The notes under the pieces are model-generated. The model had not been told where the DNA came from and searched no databases. It saw only the letters and a program-made list of their open reading frames with translations. A stretch of 16,574 nt of DNA, from the NCBI GenBank assembly GCA_937920105.1, contig CALETH010000025.1:1-16574 (forward strand). Direction: 5' to 3'. A program made the translations under genes and the position numbers. Source of the DNA: an uncultured Bacteroidota bacterium (GTDB lineage Bacteria; Bacteroidota; Ignavibacteria; UBA10030; UBA8401). Position 1 is the first letter of the stretch. Each line of letters opens with the position of its first letter. Below, piece after piece: positions 1-6,805 of this stretch.

Positions 1-192
1 TCTTTCTTCAACTTTTTTTACAAAAATCAAGGTAGTAACTAGTCAAGCCCCTATTTTATTTTTTATTTATCAAGGAATTTTTCTTAAAAAATGGAAAAAT
101 GAGACGTACATCACAATCTCATAATTTTTGAGTATTTATTGTTTTTCACTACACCATTTTTTACATTCTGTAAACAAAATTTCTCACTTTTT

Positions 193-196
193 GGAG
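193..196 (+). promoter_or_regulatory. Ribosome binding site deciding the M49 peptidase start
   Basis: GGAG sits 6 bases before the ATG at 203. No comparable site precedes the in-frame TTG at 128, so this supports the shorter protein that begins with a signal peptide. Confidence 0.6.
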
Positions 197-202
197 TTTA
201 CT

Positions 203-2287
203 ATGCAAACCCGTCTTTTCGCAATTATACTCATGTTTTGCTTCACCATTATTGCATTTTCGCAGAAAGAAAAAACCATGAAAAAAAATCACCAAGAACG
301 AAAATACACATTAGAAAAAATCCAAATGGGTAACGTTGGTCCCGTTCGCATTGTACAATTATATGCTGATGGGTTTGAAGAATTAACGACAAAAGAAAAA
401 ATTTTCCTCTATTATCTTTATCAATCTGCCATTGTTGCAAGAGATATTGCTATTGACCAACGTCATCGTAATGCGTTGGAAATACGAGATTTGATTGAAG
501 CGGTTTATTCTCACTCAAAAGGAATAGATAAAAATGTATTTTCAAAAATAGAAACATATACAAAACTATTTTGGGTAAATAATTGTATGTATGATAATAT
601 CAATACAAGAAAATTTGTTCCCGAATGTTCTTTTGAAGAATTTGCAACAGCTGTAAAACAAGCACAAAAAAATGGAGCAAAAATCTCTTTGAAAAAAAGC
701 GAAACACTTGAACAAATGCTCATTCGTCTTCAACCAATCATGTTTGATATTACTGTAGAACCAATCCAAACCAACAAAACTCCTGGAGAAGATATGATTG
801 CCGGAAGCGCTAACAATCTTTACGAAGGAGCAAATTATGCAGAGGTAGAAGCATGGGCAAAAACCGGTGCAGAAAAAAATTCTCTCAATTCTAAACTTGT
901 AAAAGAAAATGGAAATTTTATAGAAAAAATATATCGAGCAGGAAATGAATACATCGGTGGAAAAATTCCCGCAGGGATGTACGCTGAAGATTTACGTGCA
1001 GTGATTTTTTATCTTGATAAAGCAAAAAATTATGCAAGCAATCCACACCAAGCAGAAGTCATCCAAAAACTTATCACCTTTTATCAAACGGGTGACTTGA
1101 ATGATTGGAGAGAATTTAATATTGCGTGGGTTCAAGAAACACAATCTCGCATAGATTTTATTCATGGATTTATTGAAGTGTATTTAGATGCTCGTGGTGC
1201 AAAAGCACAATTTGAATCTGTTATTAATTTTGCAGACCCAAAATTGACAGAAACATTTCAAAAAATCGGAGCCGCTGCACAATATTTTGAATCCAAAACT
1301 CCTTGGGCAGAAGAATACAAAAAAACAGATGTGAAACCGCTTAAAGCCAGTGTAATTAATGTTGTAGTAGAAACAGGAGATGCAGGTCCAGTCAGTGCAA
1401 TTGGAATCAATCTTCCGAATGAACAAGATATTCGCGAACAATATGGGAGCAAAAGTGTTTCACTCAACAATATTAAAGACGCAAATGATAAATCCAGCGG
1501 AAAAGATATTCTTATAGAATTTGCTTACAACGAGGAAGAGGTACAACGAGCATTGGAATATGGAAATCTTGCTGGTAATATGCACACTGCACTTCATGAA
1601 GTATTGGGACATGCTTCCGGAAAAGTAAGCCCGAAACTTATTGGTGACCCGCAAAAAGCACTTCCAGGATATTATTCTACATTAGAAGAAGCCCGTGCAG
1701 ATTTGGTTTCGCTTTGGCATATTTGGGATGATAAGTTGCTCGAACTCGGAGCAATTCCCAATAAAGAAGTAGCAAAAACACTCTATGATAGAGAAATTCG
1801 GAATGCATCATTAATTCAATTACAGCGTGTTCCTAAAGGACATGACCAATTGGAAGAAGACCACATGAAAGACCGTCAACTGATTGCTCATTGGCTATTC
1901 AAAAATACCGATTGTATTGAACGTTTGACTAAAGATGGAAAAACATATTTCCGAGTTACCGATTATCAAAAAATGAGAGAAGGTGTTGGAAAACTATTAT
2001 CCGAAATTCAACGCATTAAATCTGAAGGAGATTTTGATGCTGCAAAAAAATTAGTTGATACGTACGGATTAAAAATCGATACTGGCTTACGTGATGAAGT
2101 ATTAGACCGTGTAGCACATCTTGATAGAGCAGTGTACACTGGTTTTGTAATGCCGAAATTAGAGCCAATGTATGATACGGAAAAAAATATTACGGATGTA
2201 AAAGTTTCCTATCCATTAGATTTAGGAAAACAAATGTTAGAATATTCTCATTTTACAAAAACAGAAAAAGCGAAGTATAGTAAGTGA
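203..2287 (+). CDS. Exported dipeptidyl-peptidase III family zinc metallopeptidase (M49)
   Basis: A 694-residue protein. The M49 family is defined by a zinc site HExxGH plus a downstream EExxxD motif, and both are visible: HEVLGH at about residues 465-470 (two zinc-binding His and the catalytic Glu) and EEARAD at about 495-500 (third zinc ligand). Family members remove dipeptides from peptide N-termini, and the length fits bacterial DPP III. The first 21 residues (MQTRLFAIILMFCFTIIAFSQ) form a signal peptide, so it probably acts in the periplasm or at the cell surface, whereas classical DPP III is cytosolic. The ATG at 203 was chosen because GGAG lies 6 bases upstream and the signal peptide begins there. 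The frame stays open to a TTG at 128, but that extension has no ribosome site and would bury the signal peptide. The stop codon lies inside an 8-bp tandem repeat. Confidence 0.9.
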   Translation: MQTRLFAIILMFCFTIIAFSQKEKTMKKNHQERKYTLEKIQMGNVGPVRIVQLYADGFEELTTKEKIFLYYLYQSAIVARDIAIDQRHRNALEIRDLIEAVYSHSKGIDKNVFSKIETYTKLFWVNNCMYDNINTRKFVPECSFEEFATAVKQAQKNGAKISLKKSETLEQMLIRLQPIMFDITVEPIQTNKTPGEDMIAGSANNLYEGANYAEVEAWAKTGAEKNSLNSKLVKENGNFIEKIYRAGNEYIGGKIPAGMYAEDLRAVIFYLDKAKNYASNPHQAEVIQKLITFYQTGDLNDWREFNIAWVQETQSRIDFIHGFIEVYLDARGAKAQFESVINFADPKLTETFQKIGAAAQYFESKTPWAEEYKKTDVKPLKASVINVVVETGDAGPVSAIGINLPNEQDIREQYGSKSVSLNNIKDANDKSSGKDILIEFAYNEEEVQRALEYGNLAGNMHTALHEVLGHASGKVSPKLIGDPQKALPGYYSTLEEARADLVSLWHIWDDKLLELGAIPNKEVAKTLYDREIRNASLIQLQRVPKGHDQLEEDHMKDRQLIAHWLFKNTDCIERLTKDGKTYFRVTDYQKMREGVGKLLSEIQRIKSEGDFDAAKKLVDTYGLKIDTGLRDEVLDRVAHLDRAVYTGFVMPKLEPMYDTEKNITDVKVSYPLDLGKQMLEYSHFTKTEKAKYSK

Positions 2288-2390
2288 GTATGTGAGTCGT
2301 GGAGTATATAAGTATATAAGCATGTAAGTGTATAAGTGTGTAAGTAGATAAATATATAAATATATAAGTATTTAAGTAGATGAGTATATT
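2279..2390. repeat. 8-bp tandem array, 14 units, consensus AGTATATA
   Basis: Fourteen consecutive octamers in strict 8-base register with no insertion or deletion. Unit 1 is AGTAAGTG at 2279; units 4 and 5 (2303-2318) are exact AGTATATA; later units vary, for example AGTGTGTA, AATATATA and AGTAGATG. The array starts inside the last codons of the M49 peptidase gene and contains its TGA stop. Because 8 is not a multiple of 3, the units place stops in every forward frame. It abuts the hairpin element at 2391. Two further units lie at the end of the next gene. Confidence 0.85.
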
Positions 2391-2443
2391 AGGGATGGAT
2401 TTGTTTCGCTTATGCGGGATGAAAAACCGTCCCTTTGTTTTTT
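2391..2443 (+). terminator. Double-hairpin terminator-like element, copy 1
   Basis: The outer stem pairs AGGGATGG (2391-2398) with CCGTCCCT (2427-2434), with one G-U wobble. The inner stem pairs TTTCGC (2404-2409) with GCGGGA (2414-2419) around a TTAT loop, with two wobbles. A six-T run (2438-2443) follows, as in an intrinsic terminator for the peptidase gene. A second copy sits after the next gene at 3483. Confidence 0.6.
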
Positions 2444-2512
2444 ATCAAATAACAATTTGTTTTTTTTTACAAGTTATGTATATTCCTTGACAGTTTACTT
2501 TATTTATTATTT

Positions 2513-2517
2513 AGGAG
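2513..2517 (+). promoter_or_regulatory. Ribosome binding site
   Basis: AGGAG lies 9 bases upstream of the ATG at 2527 and supports that start, which begins with a clear signal peptide. Confidence 0.6.
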
Positions 2518-2526
2518 TTTTTTTTT

Positions 2527-3435
2527 ATGAAGCAACTATTCACCGTTTTGGCCGTATGTGGTATTTTTTCTTTTTCGTACGGGCAAATTGATTATAATAC
2601 ACAAATACAACCAATTTTTGATGCTCATTGTACAAATTGTCATAATACAGGTTTTGCAACTCACAATGTTGATTTGAGTTCCTATCTTACAGTAAAAAAT
2701 AGTAGTGGTGATATTGCAGGACAATCCGTTGTTGCCAATGACACAGCCAATAGTCCTTTATACCAATTACTAAAAGGTGAATATATGGGACTTATTCAGA
2801 TGCCTGCTGGTGGTCCTTACCTTTCCGCCGAAGAAATAGGCACCATTGCTCAATGGATAATGTTAGGCATTCCTCTTCCAGTTTCATTATCAAAATTTTC
2901 TGCATCATCTAATAATGGAAATGTATCATTGTTTTGGGAAACAGCAACAGAAAATAATAATCTCGCTTTTGACATCTACCAAAAAACAAAAGGTAGCGAG
3001 TGGAAAAAAGTAGATTTTGTAAAAGGAAATGGTACCAGTACTGTAAAGCATTCTTACAGTTACACTATTTCACACAATACGTATGGAGAATATTTTTACA
3101 AATTAAGACAAATAGATAATGATGGAAAATTTTCTGAAAGCAAAACAATTTCTGCCAAAGTAGTTCCAACACAGTATGGATTATATAAAAATTATCCCAA
3201 TCCATTTAATCCCACCACAACAGTAAATTTTGTTGTACCTTCAACAAAAGCAGTAAAACTCCGAGTGTTTAATATCAATGGAGAAGAAATCCAAACATTA
3301 TTTTCTGGAATAGCAGAGGGAGATAAACTTTACACTGTTCAATTTAATGGAGGAAATCTTTCCAGCGGAATATATTTTACAAAATTAGAATATGATGGAA
3401 AATCAGAAATCCAAAAAATGGTGTTAACGAAGTAG
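2527..3435 (+). CDS. Secreted CxxCH heme-type protein with type IX secretion sorting domain
   Basis: 302 residues in four parts. Residues 1-20 are a signal peptide ending in SYGQ. Residues about 21-115 form a small cytochrome-c-like domain with one heme-attachment motif CTNCH (35-39) and a later Met in MPAGG (near residue 92), a possible distal heme ligand. Residues about 117-211 resemble the fibronectin-like linker that begins LPVxLxxF in many Bacteroidota and Ignavibacteria surface proteins. Residues about 218-302 are a type IX secretion (Por) sorting domain with NYPNPFNPTT at 222-231 and a C-terminal KMVLTK. The likely fate is export across both membranes and attachment or release at the surface. 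The electron donor or acceptor cannot be told from sequence. AGGAG supports the start. Confidence 0.85.
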   Translation: MKQLFTVLAVCGIFSFSYGQIDYNTQIQPIFDAHCTNCHNTGFATHNVDLSSYLTVKNSSGDIAGQSVVANDTANSPLYQLLKGEYMGLIQMPAGGPYLSAEEIGTIAQWIMLGIPLPVSLSKFSASSNNGNVSLFWETATENNNLAFDIYQKTKGSEWKKVDFVKGNGTSTVKHSYSYTISHNTYGEYFYKLRQIDNDGKFSESKTISAKVVPTQYGLYKNYPNPFNPTTTVNFVVPSTKAVKLRVFNINGEEIQTLFSGIAEGDKLYTVQFNGGNLSSGIYFTKLEYDGKSEIQKMVLTK

Positions 3436-3446
3436 ATAAGTATGTA
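3431..3446. repeat. Two units of the 8-bp repeat at the next gene end
   Basis: AGTAGATA (3431-3438) and AGTATGTA (3439-3446) match units of the 14-copy array at 2279. As there, the repeat overlaps the stop codon of the upstream gene (TAG at 3433-3435) and precedes a copy of the same double hairpin. Confidence 0.65.
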
Positions 3447-3482
3447 AGGAGCAGAAATTTTTCTGTTCGTACGAATATTTGT

Positions 3483-3537
3483 AGGGATGGACTTGTCCCG
3501 CTTATGCGGGATGAAAAACCATCCCTTTGTTTTTTTT
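3483..3537 (+). terminator. Double-hairpin terminator-like element, copy 2
   Basis: The outer stem is AGGGATGG (3483-3490) with CCATCCCT (3519-3526), fully paired. The inner stem is TCCCGC (3496-3501) with GCGGGA (3506-3511) around TTAT. An eight-T run (3530-3537) follows. It matches copy 1 at 2391 over its whole stem-loop length except four transitions. It probably ends transcription after the heme-type protein gene. Confidence 0.6.
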
Positions 3538-3587
3538 ATCACAGAAAATTATAACTATCATAAAAAAATCAGTGTCTCATTTTTATT

Positions 3588-4295
3588 ATGAAAGAAAAAG
3601 AACAATCACGCTTATCGCGTTTAACGGAAATTCTCACACTCTTACAATCAAAAAGAATTGTCACAGCAAATGAATTAGCAAAAAAATTTCATGTCAGTGC
3701 ACGAACAATTTATCGAGACATGCGAACATTGGAACAATCCGGAATTCCAGTTTATACAAAAGAAGGAAAAGGATATTCATTAGTAGAAGGGTACACACTT
3801 CCACCAATCTCTCTGAGCGAAGCAGAAGCCAACGCTCTCATCACAGCAGAACAACTCATTCTTAAAAATAAAGACTATTCTTTTGTTCATTATTTCCAAA
3901 AAGCACTTTCTAAAATCAAAGCTGTAATGCGTTCTGGAGCGAAAGAAAAAATCGAACTTCTCGCAGAACGAATATTTATTCGTTCACGTCCTCCACAAGA
4001 ACAAAGAAGTAGTGTTATTATTGATATTCAAATAGCAATAACCAATTTTCGTCTTGTAGAACTTTCCTATCATTCTCTTAATAATGAATTTTCCACCAGA
4101 ATTATTGAGCCGTTGGGATTATATACCACTCTACAAGAAAACTGGGTTTTAGTAGCATGGTGTCGCTTAAAAAAAGATTATCGTGCATTTAGAGTTGATA
4201 GAATGCAAGAGTTTTCTCTTCTTGAAGAACATTACCCACCAAGAAAATTTAATTGGCAAATATATGCTGAGCATTGTAAAGCAGGTATGACATAA
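3588..4295 (+). CDS. HTH/WYL-domain transcriptional regulator (YafY-like)
   Basis: 235 residues. The N-terminal part (about 5-65) is a DeoR-type winged helix: LTEILTLLQSKRIVTANELA followed by a recognition helix VSARTIYRDMRTLEQSG and a wing ending in GKGYSLV. The C-terminal part (about 140-215) is a WYL-type ligand-sensing domain, with LVELSYHS, IIEPLGLYTTLQENWVLVAW and RAFRVDRMQ. WYL domains are thought to bind nucleotides or small ligands and to control the attached DNA-binding domain. The length fits the short YafY-like class without a further C-terminal domain. The gene leads a run of small same-strand genes that includes an effector-binding protein, so it may regulate them (inference). 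No Shine-Dalgarno sequence is visible before this ATG. Confidence 0.88.
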   Translation: MKEKEQSRLSRLTEILTLLQSKRIVTANELAKKFHVSARTIYRDMRTLEQSGIPVYTKEGKGYSLVEGYTLPPISLSEAEANALITAEQLILKNKDYSFVHYFQKALSKIKAVMRSGAKEKIELLAERIFIRSRPPQEQRSSVIIDIQIAITNFRLVELSYHSLNNEFSTRIIEPLGLYTTLQENWVLVAWCRLKKDYRAFRVDRMQEFSLLEEHYPPRKFNWQIYAEHCKAGMT

Positions 4296-4317
4296 GGTTG
4301 TCACTTTGTGAAATTAT

Positions 4318-4373
4318 ATTAGTGAACAAAAAATGTCATTCCTGTGAAAACAGGAATCCAGTTATTCACTAAT
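4318..4373. repeat. GTCATTCC-type hairpin repeat with flanking inverted arms
   Basis: The core TGTCATTCCTGTG...CAGGAATCCA (4334-4360) resembles the intergenic GTCATTCC...GGAATCCA hairpin repeat seen in many bacteria; TTCCTG pairs with CAGGAA around TGAAAA or a similar loop. Outer arms ATTAGTGAA (4318-4326) and TTCACTAAT (4365-4373) are perfect reverse complements, so the whole element could fold as one long imperfect stem. A related pair of elements lies at 15109-15194. Confidence 0.6.
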
Positions 4374-4390
4374 TATAGTAAGGAGTTTTT

Positions 4391-4690
4391 ATGAACAACC
4401 AAGTTTTTGAAATTGTAGTTTTCAAAATTAAAAAAGATAAACTGCAAGAATTTTTGCAAAATCAACCTAAAATGTATCAACAATTAAAAACATATAAAGG
4501 ATTTAAATCCATTATTACACATCAATCTATTGAAAACCCTGAAATATTTGTAGATTATTGTCTCTGGGAAACTAAAGAAGATGCAAAAAATGCTGCAAAA
4601 GATGTAATGAATGACCCAAAACTTAGTTCTTTGTTTAATTTGATTGAAAATGTTTTATCTTTTGAACATTACAAACAAATCAATTCTTAA
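4391..4690 (+). CDS. Small ABM-like dimeric alpha/beta-barrel protein
   Basis: 99 residues, no signal peptide. The pattern (strand FEIVVFKIKK, helix KLQEFLQNQPKMYQQLKTYKGF, strand KSIITHQSIENPEIFVDYCLWET, helix KEDAKNAAKDVMNDP, then a terminal strand LSFEHYKQI) fits the antibiotic-biosynthesis-monooxygenase-like ferredoxin fold, whose members form dimeric barrels that act as cofactor-free oxygenases or simply bind small molecules. I see no residue that decides between enzyme and binding protein. The start has a strong AGGAG 6 bases upstream (4381-4385). The next gene begins 7 bases after its stop, so the two are probably co-transcribed. Confidence 0.6.
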   Translation: MNNQVFEIVVFKIKKDKLQEFLQNQPKMYQQLKTYKGFKSIITHQSIENPEIFVDYCLWETKEDAKNAAKDVMNDPKLSSLFNLIENVLSFEHYKQINS

Positions 4691-4697
4691 AAAAATA

Positions 4698-4964
4698 ATG
4701 GATATTCCTATAGAACAAGCACGTAATCTTGGACCAAAAACTGCACAAGAAATTTCATCAATTGGAATAACCACACTTGAACAGTTGCAAGAAATTGGTT
4801 GGGAAAATGCATGCATTCAAATAGCAACAGCATATCCACATCGTTGTAATCTCAATATGTTCACAGCAATAATTGGAGCAATTGAAAACGAAGATTGGAG
4901 AAAAATTTCTCCATCACTAAAACAACAAGCAAAAAATTTATGTAACGAACTTAAAGGAAAATAA
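4698..4964 (+). CDS. Stand-alone TfoX C-terminal domain protein
   Basis: 88 residues from ATG 4698. The sequence ARNLGPKTAQEISSIGITTL and then LQEIGWENACIQIATAYPH match the TfoX/Sxy C-terminal domain, a helix-hairpin-helix-like module in competence regulators. The N-terminal TfoX domain is absent, as in other known short homologues, so a role in competence should not be assumed. An in-frame ATG at 4644 would overlap the previous gene by 47 bases and add a tail (KMFYLLNITNKSILKKI) that looks like out-of-frame reading of that gene; I prefer 4698, although its ribosome site is weak. It shares an apparent transcription unit with the genes on either side. Confidence 0.72.
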   Translation: MDIPIEQARNLGPKTAQEISSIGITTLEQLQEIGWENACIQIATAYPHRCNLNMFTAIIGAIENEDWRKISPSLKQQAKNLCNELKGK

Positions 4965-5035
4965 TTATGTTCACAATATTATTCTATCACATCTTTTCAC
5001 TTATTCTATTAACATCTCACAAAACGGAAAACACT

Positions 5036-5485
5036 ATGAATATCCAATCCTTCTACATTATCGGAATATCTGTTCGCACAACCAATGAAAACAATCAAGC
5101 CGGAAAAGATATTTCAGAATTATGGAATACCTTTTTATCACAAAATATCATTCAAAAAATTCCCAATAAAATTGGTGGAGAAGTTTATTCTGTTTATACT
5201 GATTACGAAAAAGATTATACAAAGCCCTACACAACAATACTTGGTTGTAAAGTTTCCTCTTTAGATAGTATTCCTCAAGGAATGATTGGAAAAACAATTT
5301 CCGGTGGGAACTATAAAAAATATCTTGCAAAAGGAAGTTTGAAAGAAGGAATAGTTTATAAAGAATGGGAAAAGATTTGGAAAGAAAAAATCAAAAGAAC
5401 CTACACAGCAGATTTTGAAGTGTATGGAGAAAAATCACAAAATCCCGAAAATGCAGAAGTAGAAATTTTTATTGCAGTGAAATAA
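5036..5485 (+). CDS. Cass2/GyrI-like effector-binding domain protein
   Basis: 149 residues. It resembles the integron-associated effector-binding (Cass2) family within the GyrI-like superfamily, which are small ligand-binding beta/alpha proteins related to the C-terminal halves of AraC/MerR regulators. Typical stretches are FYIIGISVRTTNEN, ELWNTFLSQNII, VYSVYTDYEKDY, LGCKVSSL, GMIGKTISGGNYKKY, WEKIW, and TADFEVYGEKSQNPENAEVEI. The frame opens at 4967, giving a 23-residue hydrophobic N-terminus, and GGAAAA lies before that ATG too. The family fold begins at MNIQSF, so I prefer 5036, but a membrane-anchored longer form cannot be excluded. It sits downstream of a WYL regulator and has a paralogous domain in the protein at 6806. 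Confidence 0.78.
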   Translation: MNIQSFYIIGISVRTTNENNQAGKDISELWNTFLSQNIIQKIPNKIGGEVYSVYTDYEKDYTKPYTTILGCKVSSLDSIPQGMIGKTISGGNYKKYLAKGSLKEGIVYKEWEKIWKEKIKRTYTADFEVYGEKSQNPENAEVEIFIAVK

Positions 5486-5493
5486 TGGATAGA

Positions 5494-5526
5494 AGACTTG
5501 TCAAGTTTTAAAAACTTGACAAGTCT
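5494..5526. repeat. Perfect palindrome A (16-bp arms, 1-base centre)
   Basis: AGACTTGTCAAGTTTT (5494-5509) and its exact reverse complement (5511-5526) flank a single A. It lies between the Cass2-like gene and the DUF1801 gene and is 9 bases from the stop of the former. It shares the TTTT-N-AAAA centre with palindromes at 5893 and 13240. Confidence 0.9.
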
Positions 5527-5537
5527 CACGGAAAAAT

Positions 5538-5885
5538 ATGCTTAATCCAATAGAAAATTATTTTCTTCAAAAAGAAGAACCAATAAAGAGTTGCTTATTA
5601 GAACTCAGAAAAATTATTCTTCAATGTGATAATAATATCACTGAAGCATGGAAATATGGAATGCCGTTTTATTGTTACAACGGAAAAATGTTCTGTTATT
5701 TATGGACACATAAAAAATATCACCAACCATATTTAGGAATCGTTGAAGGAAAGAAAATTCACCATCCAAAACTTCTTCAAGAAAAACGAGCAAGAATGAA
5801 AATCATGCTCATTCATCCCAACAAAGATATTCCCATCACCACCATCAAAAAAATTCTTAAAGAAGTGTTAGCATTGTATAAGTAA
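5538..5885 (+). CDS. DUF1801 family protein (YdhG-like)
   Basis: 115 residues, no signal peptide. Hallmarks of DUF1801 are visible: N-terminal helix around LRKIIL, then EAWKYGMPFYCYNGKMFCYLWTH, then YLGIVEGKKIHHP and RARMKIMLI, followed by a C-terminal helix. The family is a small alpha/beta fold of unknown biochemical role. It is the last gene of the cluster that starts with the WYL regulator, though the palindrome at 5494 separates it from the previous gene. No clear Shine-Dalgarno sequence. Confidence 0.8.
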   Translation: MLNPIENYFLQKEEPIKSCLLELRKIILQCDNNITEAWKYGMPFYCYNGKMFCYLWTHKKYHQPYLGIVEGKKIHHPKLLQEKRARMKIMLIHPNKDIPITTIKKILKEVLALYK

Positions 5886-5892
5886 TTTCTAA

Positions 5893-5923
5893 AACCTGTG
5901 AGATTTTTAAAATCTCACAGGTT
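5893..5923. repeat. Perfect palindrome B (15-bp arms, 1-base centre)
   Basis: AACCTGTGAGATTTT (5893-5907) and its exact reverse complement (5909-5923) flank one T, 7 bases after the stop of the DUF1801 gene. Arms differ from palindromes A and C, but the TTTT-N-AAAA centre is the same. It may terminate transcription, although there is no T run beyond it. Confidence 0.88.
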
Positions 5924-5938
5924 ATACGTAATAACCAC

Positions 5939-5959
5939 AGCCACGAAACTATCGTGGCT
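5939..5959. repeat. CCACGA hairpin in the leader of the four-gene unit
   Basis: AGCCACGA (5939-5946) pairs with TCGTGGCT (5952-5959) around AACTA. Outer bases ATACG (5924-5928) and CGTAT (5962-5966) can extend the fold. It lies 69 bases before the ATG at 6029. The stem begins with the same AGCCACGA as the hairpin at 9499. Confidence 0.7.
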
Positions 5960-6028
5960 ATCGTATTTATAAAAAAATATGTACATTGAACAAATAACAA
6001 TAACCACTCATTTCTTACAAGAAACATT

Positions 6029-6802
6029 ATGATAACAAAAAACGTCTTATTAATAATAGTATTTTTAAGTTTTACAATTTCCACCATTGCACAAACCACA
6101 GCAGGAGATGAATCAGATGTTCAACCACGTTACATTATTGATACACCAACTGCCGGTTTATTACATCAAGGTGGTTTTGCATTGGATATAGATTTTTTTC
6201 AACAAGGTGGAATGCTTATCGGACTTTCCGCTGGAGCATTGGAAAGATTAAATTTTGGAATTGCTTATGGTGGTTCGCACATTATTGGTTCAGATAAAAT
6301 CGTATGGCAAAAACTTCCCGGAGTGCAATTAAAATTTCGTTTGTTTGATGAAGGTAGTGATGTTATGCCAGCCATCGCTCTCGGATTTGATTCACAAGGG
6401 AAAGAACACTATATAGATAGTACAAACCGTTTCACCATTAAATCTAGAGGATTTTACGCAACAGCCAGTAAAAATTATGAATTTCTTGGAAACCTTGCTT
6501 TTCATGGAGGCATTAACATGAGTTTAGAACGTGGAGATGATGATAAAGATTTGAATTTCTTTACAGGACTTGAAAAATCTTTAGGAACAGATATGTCTTT
6601 ATTAGTAGAATATGATTTTGCTTTTAATGATAACGGACCGCGTTCATTAGGAAGAGGAAAAGGATATTTAAATGCTGGTCTTCGTTGGTCATTCGGAAAT
6701 GGATTTACTTTGGGTATAGATTTAAAAAATATCAATCGTAATCAAGAAATTTTTACTGTTGGAAATAGAGTAATAAGAATAGAGTACGTGAGAGGGTTGT
6801 AA
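6029..6802 (+). CDS. Outer-membrane beta-barrel protein (YjbH-like)
   Basis: 257 residues. A signal peptide (about residues 1-22, ending TISTIAQ) precedes alternating amphipathic strands: FALDIDFFQQGGMLIGLSAG, LNFGIAYGGSHIIG, VQLKFRLFDEG, PAIALGFDSQG, GFYATASKNYE, LAFHGGINMS, SLLVEYDFAF, GYLNAGLRWSFGN, FTLGIDLKNI and a final IRIEYVRGL. The pattern, with repeated aromatic-ended strands and Gly/Asn turns, fits a small barrel; the central GLERG/YDFAFND-type strands recall YjbH-like exopolysaccharide-associated barrels, but this is a tentative family match. It is the first gene of a tight unit; the next start is 3 bases after its stop. No ribosome site is evident at this ATG. Confidence 0.7.
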   Translation: MITKNVLLIIVFLSFTISTIAQTTAGDESDVQPRYIIDTPTAGLLHQGGFALDIDFFQQGGMLIGLSAGALERLNFGIAYGGSHIIGSDKIVWQKLPGVQLKFRLFDEGSDVMPAIALGFDSQGKEHYIDSTNRFTIKSRGFYATASKNYEFLGNLAFHGGINMSLERGDDDKDLNFFTGLEKSLGTDMSLLVEYDFAFNDNGPRSLGRGKGYLNAGLRWSFGNGFTLGIDLKNINRNQEIFTVGNRVIRIEYVRGL

Positions 6803-6805
6803 GAA

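Noticed and set aside
128..202. TTG-initiated N-terminal extension of the M49 peptidase
   Set aside because: No ribosome site, and it would place the signal peptide 25 residues inside the protein; GGAG and ATG 203 explain the start better.
2279..2390. Octamer array as a CRISPR array
   Set aside because: Units are contiguous 8-mers without spacers and there are no cas genes.
2487..2510. TTGACA and TATTAT before the heme-type protein gene as a promoter
   Set aside because: Spacing of 12 bases is too short and the start site would fall on the ribosome site.
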